Of a stretch of DNA of 64,000 nucleotides, positions 51,461-60,297 are shown piece after piece. The DNA is from Streptomyces sp. S465 (GTDB lineage: Bacteria > Actinomycetota > Actinomycetes > Streptomycetales > Streptomycetaceae). Positions within the stretch are counted from its first letter, which is position 1. Each line of letters opens with the position of its first letter. The notes below the pieces were generated by a model. That model had not been told where the DNA came from and made no database searches. It worked only from the letters and a program-made list of their open reading frames with translations. Location of the stretch: positions 8,612,001 through 8,676,000 of the forward strand of contig NZ_CP114036.1 of the NCBI RefSeq assembly GCF_026898115.1. Direction: 5' to 3'. The translations under genes and the position numbers were made by a program.

Positions 51461-52912
51461 ATGCGTTCCGTGGAAACCCTGGTGGGCGGGGAGTGGGTGG
51501 CCTCCGGCGAGTGGATCGACGTCCAGAACCCGGCCGATCTGCGCACGCCCGCCTTCCGCGTCCCCGCGCTCACCCCCGACGACGTGACCGGCGCCTACGA
51601 CCACGCCCAGCGCGCCTTCGCCACCTGGCGGCGCACCAGCCCCCTGGAGCGCGCCACCATCCTCACCACGGCGGCCGGACTGCTGCGCGAGCGCGCCGAC
51701 ACGATCGCCGAGGACATCGCCACGGAGAACGGCAAGACCCGCGCCGAGGCCCGCGGCGAGACCCTCAAGGCCGCCGACTTCCTGGAGTACTACGGTCTGC
51801 TCGTCGGCCGCGGCGGCTACGGCACGCTCCTGAGCGACATCCGCCCCGACACCCGCACCAGCGCCCAGCGCGAGCCGCTCGGCGTCGTACTGGCGATCAC
51901 GCCGTGGAACGACCCGCTGATCACCCCGGCCCGCAAGCTCGCCCCCGCCCTCGCCGCGGGCAACACCGCGGTCCTCAAGCCCGCGACCGAGACCCCGGTG
52001 TCGGGCCTGCACCTGGCGCGGGCGCTGCACGGCGCGGGCCTGCCCGCCGGTGTCCTGGGCGTCGTCACCGGGCATACGCCGCGGATCGGCGAGGCCCTGC
52101 TCGGTGACGAGCGCATCGCCGCCGTCACCTTCACCGGCTCCAACGCGGTCGGCGACCGGCTGCGCACCGCCTTCGCCGCCCGCAACATCCGCTTCCAGGG
52201 CGAACTGGGCGGCAAGAACGCCTCCGCCGTGCTCGCCGACGCGGACCTGCCGAAGGCCGCGAGGACCGTCGTCGCCGCCGCCTTCGGCCAGGCCGGCCAG
52301 CGCTGCACCGCCACCAGCCGCGTCATCGTCGAGCGCTCCGCCTACGAGGAGTTCACCCGGCTGCTGCTCGCCGAGGTCGCCGGGCTGCGGCTCGGGGCCC
52401 CGCTCGCGGAGGGGACGGGCATGGGCCCCCTGTCGAGCGCCCGTCAGCGGGACGGCGTGGTCGCCCATATCGAGGGCGCCGTCGCGCAGGGCGCCACGGT
52501 GCTCGCGGGCGGTGACGTACCGGCCGAGGGCGACCTGGCCCACGGCTGCTACGTCGCTCCGACCGTCCTCGCGGACGTGACGGCCGATATGGCCATCTGG
52601 CGGGAGGAGGTCTTCGGGCCCGTGATCGCGCTGCGCGCCGTCGACTCGTTCGACGAGGCCGTCGCGGCCGTCAACGACTCGGACTTCGGCCTCGCGGCAG
52701 CGGTGTTCACCAGGGACCTGGGCGCCGCCCACCGCTTCGCCGACGAGGCCGAGTGCGGTCAGATCGCGGTGAACCTGACCACCCCGGGCTGGGACGTCCA
52801 CCACCCCTTCGGCGGCTTCCACGACTCCGGCTCGCCCTTCAAGGAGCAGGGCACCGAGGCCCTCCACTTCTACACCCGCGTCAAGACGGTCGCGATCCAC
52901 TTCGGCGCGTAG
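51461..52912 (+). CDS. Aldehyde dehydrogenase (benzaldehyde dehydrogenase-like)
   Basis: A 483-residue ALDH. VLAITPWNDPLITPARKLAPAL, QGELGGKNASAVL with the catalytic glutamate, and FGQAGQRCTATSR with the nucleophile are seen. Similar to benzaldehyde/vanillin-type dehydrogenases. It could oxidise the aldehyde made by the ThDP enzyme of the same cluster. Not closely alike to the ALDH at 45925. First gene of the second island operon. Confidence 0.9.
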   Translation: MRSVETLVGGEWVASGEWIDVQNPADLRTPAFRVPALTPDDVTGAYDHAQRAFATWRRTSPLERATILTTAAGLLRERADTIAEDIATENGKTRAEARGETLKAADFLEYYGLLVGRGGYGTLLSDIRPDTRTSAQREPLGVVLAITPWNDPLITPARKLAPALAAGNTAVLKPATETPVSGLHLARALHGAGLPAGVLGVVTGHTPRIGEALLGDERIAAVTFTGSNAVGDRLRTAFAARNIRFQGELGGKNASAVLADADLPKAARTVVAAAFGQAGQRCTATSRVIVERSAYEEFTRLLLAEVAGLRLGAPLAEGTGMGPLSSARQRDGVVAHIEGAVAQGATVLAGGDVPAEGDLAHGCYVAPTVLADVTADMAIWREEVFGPVIALRAVDSFDEAVAAVNDSDFGLAAAVFTRDLGAAHRFADEAECGQIAVNLTTPGWDVHHPFGGFHDSGSPFKEQGTEALHFYTRVKTVAIHFGA

Positions 52913-52972
52913 GGCACCGGACCGCCAGACACCCGACCGCCAGACACCCGACTGCCAGAAAGGAGGCGGACG

Positions 52973-54172
52973 TTGGCTGACGAGACGATCGGCGTGGTGG
53001 GCGCGGGCATCGTGGGCCTCGCCACCGCCCGGGAGATCGCGCTGCGCCGGCCCGGCACCCGTGTCGTGGTCTTCGACAAGGAGCGGGAGGTCTCGCTCCA
53101 CCAGACCGGCCACAACTCCGGGGTGGTGCACGCGGGCATCTACTACCCGCCCGGCAGCCTCAAGGCGCGGCTGACCGTACGCGGCGTGGCCCTGCTGCGC
53201 GCGTACTGCCAGGACCGCGACCTGCCGTACCGCGAGATCGGCAAGCTGGTGATGGCCGTGCGCGAGGACGAGCTCGGCCGCCTGCACGACCTCTACCGGC
53301 GGGCCAAGGACCATCACGTGCCCGAGCTGCGGAAGGTCTCCCGGGAGGAGATCAGGGAGATCGAGCCGCACGCCGGCGGTCTCGCGGCCCTGCACTCCCC
53401 GCGCACCGCCATCACCGACTACCCGGCGATCGCCCGGGAGTTCGCCAAGGACGTCGCCGCGTCCGGGGGAGAGGTGCGGCTCGGCTTCCGGGTGACGGGC
53501 CTGGCCCGTGTGGCCGGCGGCATCGAGGTCGCCTCGCGGCGGGAGCGGGTGCGCGTGCACCGGCTGGTCCTGTGCGCGGGCCTGCACTCGGACACCGTCG
53601 CCAAGCTCGCCCACGACCGGCGGGAACCGAAGATCGTCCCCTTCCGGGGCGAGTACATGCTGCTGCGGCCGGAGAAGACGGACCTGGTGCGCGGGCTCCT
53701 CTACCCGGTGCCCGACCCCCGCTACCCGTTCCTCGGTGTGCACTTCACCCCTCGCGTCGACGGCACCGTGGAGGTCGGGCCCAACGCGGTCCTGGCCCTG
53801 GCCAGAGAGGGCTACCGGCGCGGCCGGGTCTCCCCGCGCGACCTGTTCGGCCTGGCCGCCTACCCCGGCGCCTGGCGGATGGCCGCACAGCACTGGCGCA
53901 CCGGCGTCAGGGAGTACCGCGGCTCGTTCTCCGCGGCGGTCTTCATGAAGGACGCCAGGCTGTACGTGCCCGGCGTCGGTGTCCGGGACGTGGTGCGCGG
54001 CGGCGCCGGGGTACGCGCTCAGGCGCTCGACCGCGACGGCACCCTCGTCGACGACTTCCGCATCCATCGGATGGGCCGGATCACGGCCGTACGCAACGCG
54101 CCCTCGCCGGCCGCGACGGCGTCGCTCGCGATCGCCGAGCACATCGTCGACACCGTCTTCGACGCGGGCTGA
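52973..54172 (+). CDS. lhgO: L-2-hydroxyglutarate oxidase-like FAD enzyme
   Basis: A 399-residue DAO-family flavoprotein. The FAD motif is GVVGAGIVGLATAREIALRRPG; HQTGHNSGVVHAGIYY and YPFLGVHFTPRVDGTVEVGPNAV match LhgO. It oxidises 2-hydroxy dicarboxylic acids to 2-oxo acids, passing electrons to the membrane or oxygen. The TTG start follows AAGGAGG. In this context the substrate may be a pathway hydroxy acid rather than 2-hydroxyglutarate. Confidence 0.88.
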   Translation: MADETIGVVGAGIVGLATAREIALRRPGTRVVVFDKEREVSLHQTGHNSGVVHAGIYYPPGSLKARLTVRGVALLRAYCQDRDLPYREIGKLVMAVREDELGRLHDLYRRAKDHHVPELRKVSREEIREIEPHAGGLAALHSPRTAITDYPAIAREFAKDVAASGGEVRLGFRVTGLARVAGGIEVASRRERVRVHRLVLCAGLHSDTVAKLAHDRREPKIVPFRGEYMLLRPEKTDLVRGLLYPVPDPRYPFLGVHFTPRVDGTVEVGPNAVLALAREGYRRGRVSPRDLFGLAAYPGAWRMAAQHWRTGVREYRGSFSAAVFMKDARLYVPGVGVRDVVRGGAGVRAQALDRDGTLVDDFRIHRMGRITAVRNAPSPAATASLAIAEHIVDTVFDAG

Positions 54173-54195
54173 ATCCCCTGCTGACAGCGGCTTTT

Positions 54196-54213
54196 CGCGC
54201 AAGAACAGGTTGC
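54196..54213. promoter_or_regulatory. Catabolic-island motif, site 3
   Basis: CGCGCAAGAACAGGTTGC, 14 of 18 identical to site 1, with the longer perfect dyad CGCGCAA-N7-TTGCGCG. It lies 133 bp before the amidohydrolase start, in a 173-bp gap, so that gene and its followers have their own promoter. Confidence 0.7.
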
Positions 54214-54345
54214 GCGTCCAGCTCTCCGCAAGGCCCCGCGGCCCGCCTAACGTCGATCCCGCACCACCTCCCGATACCACCTCCCCGCACCACCTTCCCC
54301 GCAGTACATCCTCCGCGCAGGACGTCGAGAGAGAGAAGCAACGGC

Positions 54346-55206
54346 ATGTTCGTCGTCGACACCCAGATCCACATCTGGAAGGAAGAGACCCCGGACCGCC
54401 CCTGGGTCCCCGGTGCGCGTGAGCGCATCCGCCTCAACGGCCACCGCGAGGACCCCTTCTCGTACCAGGAGGCCCTGGAGCTGATGGACGAGGCGGGCGT
54501 CAACCGGGCGCTGATCCTCCCGCCGTCCTGGGAGGGCAACCGCATCGACTACGCCCTGGAGGCCTGCGAGGCCCACCCCGACCGCTTCGGGATCATGGCC
54601 CGTATTCCGCAGAACAAGCCCGAAGAGGGCAAGGCCATGCTGGCGGACTTCGCGCGGAACCCGCATGTGAAGGGCGTCCGCCTCACCTTCCACCGCCCGA
54701 TCGACCGCAACTGGATGATCGACGGCACCAACGACTGGTACTGGCCGGTCGCCGAGGAGCTGGACATCCCGACGATGGTCCACGCCCCCATCTGGAAGCG
54801 CGAGCTGGGCGAGATCGCCGCCCGCCACCCCGGACTGAAGATCATCATCGACCACATGGGCATCATGGCCCGCTGCGTCGACGACGCGATCGGCTACTGG
54901 GTCCAGGAGACCGCCGACCTGCACGAGCACCCCAACATCTACGTCAAGGTCTCGGCCCTCCCCGGCTACTCCACCCAGCCCTTCCCGAACAACAACATCG
55001 AGAAGTACGTGCGCGAGATGGTCGACACGATGGGCGCTCGGCGCTGCTTCTACGGCACCGACATCACACGCCTGCTCGGCCACGGCATCACCTACACCGA
55101 CACCATCGAGCAGTTCACCAAGCACTGGGACTTCACCCCCGAAGAACTCGAATGGATCATGGGCCGGGGCATCGCCGAGGTCCTGAACTGGCCGGTCGAG
55201 GGCTGA
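54346..55206 (+). CDS. Amidohydrolase-2 family TIM-barrel protein
   Basis: A 286-residue protein of the ACMSD/LigI-type amidohydrolase family. The N-terminal DTQIHIW has Gln in place of the first His of the usual HxH metal pair. TMVHAPIWK, IIDHMGIM and the C-terminal CFYGTDITRLLG block hold the other histidine/aspartate positions. It could be a decarboxylase, hydratase or lactonase of a ring-cleavage product. The missing His suggests a metal-free or single-metal mode (inference). GAGAGAAGCAACGGC precedes the ATG. Confidence 0.85.
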   Translation: MFVVDTQIHIWKEETPDRPWVPGARERIRLNGHREDPFSYQEALELMDEAGVNRALILPPSWEGNRIDYALEACEAHPDRFGIMARIPQNKPEEGKAMLADFARNPHVKGVRLTFHRPIDRNWMIDGTNDWYWPVAEELDIPTMVHAPIWKRELGEIAARHPGLKIIIDHMGIMARCVDDAIGYWVQETADLHEHPNIYVKVSALPGYSTQPFPNNNIEKYVREMVDTMGARRCFYGTDITRLLGHGITYTDTIEQFTKHWDFTPEELEWIMGRGIAEVLNWPVEG

Positions 55207-55219
55207 GGACACACCAGAG

Positions 55220-56932
55220 ATGACGGACACCCCCAGCACTCCGGGCGTCGACGGCGGTGACGCCGTCGTCTCCGCCTTCAACGCCGTCGGCGCCGACTAC
55301 CTCTTCTGCTCCTCGGGGTCCGAATGGGCCCCGGTGTGGGAGTCGCTCGCCCGCCACCACCGTGACCGGATCCCCGCGCCGCGGTACCTGGACCTCACCC
55401 ACGAGACCGTCGCCGCGGGCATGGCCACCGGCTACGGACTGCTCACCCGCCGCCCGCAGGGCGTTCTCCTGCACGCGGCGCCGGGCCTGCTCCAGGGCTC
55501 CATGGCCGTCCACGGGGCGCTGCTGGCCGGCGTCCCGATGGTGGTCGCCTCGTCCGAGTCCACGACGTACGGCGACGGGCCCGGCCAGGACCCGGGCGGG
55601 CAGTGGTACCGCAACCTGTCCGTCGTGGGCGGCCCGCACGGCGTCGCCCAGCCGTTCACCAAGTGGGCCAACGAGGCCGCCGACGTGCACACCCTGCCCA
55701 CCATGATCACGCGGGCGGCGGAGCTGGCCTGGCGGGCGCCCGCCGGACCGGTGTACCTCGACATCCCGCTGGAAATCCTCCTGGAGGACTGGGACGGGCG
55801 CGAGGCCAAGCCGATCGTCCGGCCCGGCTCCACGCACAGCTCGCCCGAGGAGGTCGAGCCGGTCGCGCGGATGATCCGCGAGGCGAGGAACCCGGTGGTC
55901 GTCACCGAGACGGCCGGGCGCGAAGCGGGTGGCTACGAGGCCCTCGTCGCGTTCGCCGAGGCGTGGCAGATCCCGGTGGTCGAACCGGACTCGGCGGTGT
56001 GCGCCAACTTCCCGCGCAGCCACCCGCTGCACGCGGGCTCGGACCTCGGCCCGTGGATGGCCGAGGCCGACCTGATCCTCCTGGTCAACTGCCGCGCCCC
56101 GTTCTACCCGCCCAGCCGCCGGCCCGTGAAGGCGCAGGTGGTGGTCATCGACCAGGTGCCGCAGCGACCGCATATCGCCTACCAAGTGCTCCACGCCGAC
56201 CGGTACTTGGAGGGAAACACCGCCAACACCCTGCGTCAGCTGGCCAAGCGGGCCGAGGACCTCGACGGCGCCGCGGTAGCGGCCCGGCGCGCGGCACAGG
56301 AGGAGCGGCACGCCGCGGAACAGACCGCGATCGCGCGGGCGGAGGCGAAGGCCGCCGAGACCGGCGAGGGCATCGACCCGGTGCTCGTCGCCGCCACCCT
56401 GCGGGGGCTCCTCGCCGGGCGCGACGCCGTCGTCGTCGACGAGACCATCACCCACAGCCGCGTCGTCAAACGCCATCTGCGCACGTCCGCCCCGGACTCC
56501 TACTTCTATGTGCAAGGCGGCCTCGGTCAGGGCATGGCGGTCGCGCTCGGCGTCAAACTCGCCGCCCGGGACCGCCCGGTGGTCCTCACCATCGGCGACG
56601 GCGCCTTCACCTACAACCCGGTGATCCCGTCCTACGACGCGGCCAACGCGTACGGCCTGCCGCTGCTGATCGTGGTGTTCAACAACCGCGGTTACCGGTC
56701 GATGAACCTCAACCACCGCAGGTTCTACCCCGACGGCGCGGCCGCCGGGACCGGCGAGTGGCTCGGCACCGACCTGCACCGGCTGCCCCGGCTCGCCCCG
56801 TTCGCCGAGCCGTTCGGCATGCACACCGAGACCGTCGACACCACGGACGCGCTCGCGCCCGCGCTGGAGCGCGCCCTCAAGGCCGTGGCCGAGGGCACCA
56901 CCGCCGTCGTCGACGTCCTCGTCACCCGCTGA
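55220..56932 (+). CDS. Thiamine diphosphate-dependent decarboxylase (acetolactate synthase/BFD-like)
   Basis: A 570-residue ThDP enzyme. The cofactor-activating glutamate is E62 (LTHETVAAGMATGYG). The ThDP motif runs from IGDGAFTYN to VVFNN (residues about 455-485). Close in shape to benzoylformate decarboxylase and acetolactate synthase. Between an amidohydrolase and a 2-hydroxy acid dehydrogenase, decarboxylation of an aryl 2-oxo acid to an aldehyde is the best guess; the ALDH at 51461 could then act. Confidence 0.87.
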   Translation: MTDTPSTPGVDGGDAVVSAFNAVGADYLFCSSGSEWAPVWESLARHHRDRIPAPRYLDLTHETVAAGMATGYGLLTRRPQGVLLHAAPGLLQGSMAVHGALLAGVPMVVASSESTTYGDGPGQDPGGQWYRNLSVVGGPHGVAQPFTKWANEAADVHTLPTMITRAAELAWRAPAGPVYLDIPLEILLEDWDGREAKPIVRPGSTHSSPEEVEPVARMIREARNPVVVTETAGREAGGYEALVAFAEAWQIPVVEPDSAVCANFPRSHPLHAGSDLGPWMAEADLILLVNCRAPFYPPSRRPVKAQVVVIDQVPQRPHIAYQVLHADRYLEGNTANTLRQLAKRAEDLDGAAVAARRAAQEERHAAEQTAIARAEAKAAETGEGIDPVLVAATLRGLLAGRDAVVVDETITHSRVVKRHLRTSAPDSYFYVQGGLGQGMAVALGVKLAARDRPVVLTIGDGAFTYNPVIPSYDAANAYGLPLLIVVFNNRGYRSMNLNHRRFYPDGAAAGTGEWLGTDLHRLPRLAPFAEPFGMHTETVDTTDALAPALERALKAVAEGTTAVVDVLVTR

Positions 56933-56952
56933 CCCAGGAGGCATCCGCCACC

Positions 56953-58026
56953 ATGACCGCCACCCCGAGCCCCAAGCCGGGCCCAGTCCGCGTCCGAGCC
57001 GAGGATCTGCGCACCTTCTCCGCCGCCCTCCTCGAGAAGGGCGGCCTGGGCCCCGAGCAGGCCCGCACCACCGCCGATGTGTTCGTCTGGGCCGCGCTGC
57101 GCGGCGTCGACTCCCACGGCGTCGCCCGCGTCCCCGCCTACCTGGAGCTGCTCGCCAAGGGCGTCGCCAACGCCCAGGCCGACATCACGGTGGAGTCCAC
57201 CGCACCGGCCGCCGCCGTCCTCGACGCCGACCGCGCCCCCGGTCCGGTGGCGCTGTGCGCCGCGGCCGACGAGGCCGTACGCCGGGCCAGGAACACCGGC
57301 ATCGCCTCCGTGGGCGTCCGGCGCACCGTCCACACCGGCGCGATCGGCTACTACGTGTCGAGGATCGCCGAAGGGGGCCTGGTCGGCATCGGTTTCGTCG
57401 CCGGCATGCCCAACATGGGCTACCCCGGGGCCCGCGGCCCCGCCGTGGCCACCAGCCCGCTCGCCATCGCCGTACCGGCCCGCGAGCGGGCGCCGCTGCT
57501 GCTGGACATGGCCACCGCCACCATCGCCCTCGGCAAGATCCGCCAGGCCAGGGCGAACGGCACCCCGCTGCCCGAGGGAGCGGCCGCCACCGAGGACGGG
57601 ACACCGACCACCGACCCGGAGAAGGCGGCCATGCCACTGCCGCTGGGCGGCGCCAAGGGGGCCGGTATGTCGCTGGCCTTCGAGCTGCTGACCAGTGTGC
57701 TGGTCGGCGCGCCGATCTTCGCCGCGTTCCACTCGGACGCCCCCGAGGGCCGTAAGCACCGGCAGAACGCCCTGCTCATCGCCGTCGACCCGGCGGCCTT
57801 CGGCGACCCGGACGGCTTCACCGCGGCGGTCGACGACACGCTGGACACCCTGAAGGCCCTGCCGGTCGCGGACGGCGCCGACGGTGTGTTCTACCCCGGT
57901 GAGCGCAGCGCCTCGGTGCTCGCCGAGCGCGGCGAGCAGGGCGTGCCCGTGGCGCCGAAGGCGTGGCGCGAGCTGACGCGGCAGGCCGAGCGGCTGGGCA
58001 TAGCGCTGCCGGAGGCCATGAGCTAG
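56953..58026 (+). CDS. Ldh-family NAD(P)-dependent 2-hydroxy acid dehydrogenase
   Basis: A 357-residue malate/L-lactate dehydrogenase-family (Ldh_2) protein, not the Rossmann-type LDH. GVDSHGVARVPAYLELL has the catalytic histidine; HTGAIGYYVSRIAEGG and GGAKGAGMSLAFELL are the cofactor blocks. It would oxidise an aliphatic or aryl 2-hydroxy acid to the 2-oxo acid used by the upstream ThDP enzyme. AGGAGG precedes the ATG. Last gene of the island, followed by a 20-bp hairpin. Confidence 0.88.
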   Translation: MTATPSPKPGPVRVRAEDLRTFSAALLEKGGLGPEQARTTADVFVWAALRGVDSHGVARVPAYLELLAKGVANAQADITVESTAPAAAVLDADRAPGPVALCAAADEAVRRARNTGIASVGVRRTVHTGAIGYYVSRIAEGGLVGIGFVAGMPNMGYPGARGPAVATSPLAIAVPARERAPLLLDMATATIALGKIRQARANGTPLPEGAAATEDGTPTTDPEKAAMPLPLGGAKGAGMSLAFELLTSVLVGAPIFAAFHSDAPEGRKHRQNALLIAVDPAAFGDPDGFTAAVDDTLDTLKALPVADGADGVFYPGERSASVLAERGEQGVPVAPKAWRELTRQAERLGIALPEAMS

Positions 58027-58107
58027 CCGTCAGCCGGGGGGAGGGGGCTGCCGGGCGGGCGCGGCCACCCGCGTGCACCCGCCCGGACCGTCCCTGGGGC
58101 CGCCTGC

Positions 58108-58157
58108 CATGACCGGTCTGCCTGGGCTGCCGTGGCCGCCCAGGCAGACCGGTCATG
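58108..58157. terminator. 20-bp perfect hairpin terminator
   Basis: CATGACCGGTCTGCCTGGGC pairs perfectly with its complement across a 10-nt loop, 82 bp after the last island gene. It is the strongest hairpin in the window and marks the island's right border. Confidence 0.85.
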
Positions 58158-58165
58158 CCTTCGTC

Positions 58166-58201
58166 ACCGCCCGGGACACCGCCCGGGACACCGCCCGGGA
58201 C
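58166..58201. repeat. Three perfect 12-bp tandem repeats
   Basis: ACCGCCCGGGAC three times in a row, each containing the palindrome CCCGGG. It begins 8 bp after the hairpin. Could be a protein-binding array or a replication-slippage product. Confidence 0.8.
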
Positions 58202-58501
58202 ACTGCCTTCGGACGGCCGCCCAGCCGTCACCGTCGTTCACCTTAGTTTGCGGGTCCCAGGGCATCTCCGAAGGGGTTCGGCCGGTATACGGTCCAAGCG
58301 GTTTCCCTGACCATATGTGGCTTACGTCAATGGAGATTCGAGCCGAACACGCAGCGAACGGTCCGGTCCGGACCGTGGAATCGACATGACCGAGCCGGTG
58401 TGGTCAGCCCCGCGGCAGACCATGCACACCCGTCGGCCTGGAATCGACGGGCCGTCAGCCGCCGTCTCCGCGCCCCCCTTACGTCACCGTTGCGAGGTGT
58501 C

Positions 58502-60142
58502 ATGTCGGCCATCAGTCCCGCTACACCCTCCTCCGCGCCGCCACCGTCCGGGTCCCGGCACATCACGGCCACCATCGTGCTGGCCTGCATGGGCGTGTTC
58601 GTCTCCTATCTGCCGGTCGTCGGTGTCTCCGTCGCCCTGCCGGTCATGCAACAGGCGCTCGACGCCTCCACCACCGGACTCCAATGGATCACCGACGCCT
58701 TCATCCTGCCGACCGCGGCGCTGCTGCTGACCTGCGGCATGGTCGGCGACCTGTACGGACGCAAGAAGACCTGGCTCGCCGGTCTGGCCCTGTTCTGTCT
58801 CGGCTGCCTGGTGTGCCTGACCGCGGACGGCGTCGTGCAGGTCTGCGTGGGCCAGGCGTTCACCGGCGTGGGCACCGCCGCCCTGCTCCCCACCACGCTC
58901 GCCCTGATCAGCCACGTGTGTCCGGACCACCACAAGCGCGCCAGAGCGATAGCCCTGTGGACGGCCTCCCTCGGTCTCGGACTGACCCTCGGTCCGCTGT
59001 TCAACGGTGTGATCGTGGAGCATGTGAGCTGGCGGTGGATCTTCCTGCCCGCCCTGGTCATCGGTCTGGTCACGGTCGTGGTCGGGGCCTTCGTCCTCAC
59101 GGAGTCCCGTGCCCAGCGGGAACGCCACCTGGACATCCCCGGGCAACTCCTGGCCATCGTCGCCATCACGGGTCTGGTGTACGGCGTCATCGAGGGCGGC
59201 GGCGCCGGCTGGGATGCGGCCGAGGTCGTGATCGCGTTCCTGGTGGCCGCCGTCGGTCTGCTGGCCTTCGTCCTGGTGGAACTCCGCTCGCCCTGCCCGA
59301 TGCTGGACATGCGGCTGTTCACGTCCTCGGCGTTCTCCGGCGCCGCGCTCGTGATGGCGCTCACCCTGTTCGCCCAGGTCGGCCTCGTCTTCGCGCTGAG
59401 TGAGTACTTCGGGCTCGTCCACCACGCCTCCACCTGGGACATCGGTGTGCGCCTGGTCGCCATCAACGGCTTCACCGTCGTGCTGGGGCCCCTGGTCGGC
59501 CGCCTGATGACCCGGACCTCGCCCGGTCTGCTGCTGGTCACCGGCCTCGTGGTCGGTGGCATTGGGGCGCTGTGCGTGAACCTCTTCCACGCCTCCACCG
59601 GCACCGGCGAAGCCGCCTTGGTCATCGCGGTGCTGGGCGTCGGCATCGCGCTGGCCATCGCGCCGATCACCACCATCGCGGTGAACAGCCTGCCGCACCG
59701 GCTGGCGGGAACGGCCGGCGCCGCCAACAGCGCCCTGCGCCAGATCGGCAGCGCCCTCGGTCCCGCCGTCTTCGGGGTGATCCTCACCAACCGCACCCTG
59801 GACACCCTGCCCGGACATCTCGCCCGGTCCGGTCTGAGCGCCGCCGACCAGGGGCAGGTGGACGGGCTGGTGTCGCATGTCGGCATCCAGGCCGGCGCGT
59901 TCCTGCACCTGAAGACGCCCGAGGCCACCGGCCGGGCCCAGGCCGCCTACGGCGCGAGCTTCACCGACGCGCTGCACACGTGCGCCCTCGTCGGCGGCAT
60001 CGGCATGCTGGTGGCCGCGGTGGTCGCCCTCGTCCTGATCGGCGTGCGCACCCGGTCCGCGCAACGCACCGGCGGGGCGGCCGAGGCGATGACGCACCCC
60101 GCCGGAGCCACCGGGCCGGTCGCGGCCGGCGAGGTGAGCTGA
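58502..60142 (+). CDS. MFS drug/proton antiporter (14-segment DHA2 type)
   Basis: A 546-residue MFS transporter of the EmrB/QacA group with about 14 hydrophobic segments. VALPVMQQALDASTTGLQWITDAFILPTAALL is motif D1-like, DLYGRKKTW is motif A, and LTLGPLFNG is motif C-like. It exports toxic organic compounds by proton exchange. ATG at 58502 follows GAGGT. Its place after the catabolic island could mean export of intermediates, but a separate promoter and the hairpin argue for independence. Confidence 0.9.
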   Translation: MSAISPATPSSAPPPSGSRHITATIVLACMGVFVSYLPVVGVSVALPVMQQALDASTTGLQWITDAFILPTAALLLTCGMVGDLYGRKKTWLAGLALFCLGCLVCLTADGVVQVCVGQAFTGVGTAALLPTTLALISHVCPDHHKRARAIALWTASLGLGLTLGPLFNGVIVEHVSWRWIFLPALVIGLVTVVVGAFVLTESRAQRERHLDIPGQLLAIVAITGLVYGVIEGGGAGWDAAEVVIAFLVAAVGLLAFVLVELRSPCPMLDMRLFTSSAFSGAALVMALTLFAQVGLVFALSEYFGLVHHASTWDIGVRLVAINGFTVVLGPLVGRLMTRTSPGLLLVTGLVVGGIGALCVNLFHASTGTGEAALVIAVLGVGIALAIAPITTIAVNSLPHRLAGTAGAANSALRQIGSALGPAVFGVILTNRTLDTLPGHLARSGLSAADQGQVDGLVSHVGIQAGAFLHLKTPEATGRAQAAYGASFTDALHTCALVGGIGMLVAAVVALVLIGVRTRSAQRTGGAAEAMTHPAGATGPVAAGEVS

Positions 60143-60154
60143 GCTCGCCGGCCG
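60123..60154. terminator. Hairpin overlapping the MFS stop codon
   Basis: CGGCCGGCGAG and its 11-bp complement flank a 10-nt loop that contains the TGA stop (60140-60142). Confidence 0.6.
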
Positions 60155-60297
60155 GTGCGGGGTGGTGGTTCCCGGCCCTCCTATCCACCCCAGGTGACCT
60201 GGATTTTCGTACGCCCGGAGGCAACGCCACCCCTGCCCCGGGTATGATCCGCGGCCCCCTACACTGTCTGCAATCCCCGCGTTGATCGGAGCACCAC

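Larger units (their letters stand above)
58027..58501. other. Intergenic region after the catabolic island
   Basis: A 475-bp gap. It holds a very strong hairpin (58108-58157), a triple 12-bp repeat (58166-58201) and about 270 bp of leader or promoter sequence before the MFS gene. No gene is supported. Confidence 0.6.

Noticed and set aside
51320..54280. 986-codon minus-strand frame across the ALDH and LhgO genes
   Set aside because: It is antisense to two clear enzymes and shows no domain, ribosome site or sensible composition.
58166..58201. Short tandem repeats considered as a CRISPR array
   Set aside because: The 12-bp units are directly adjacent with no spacers, and there are no cas genes.
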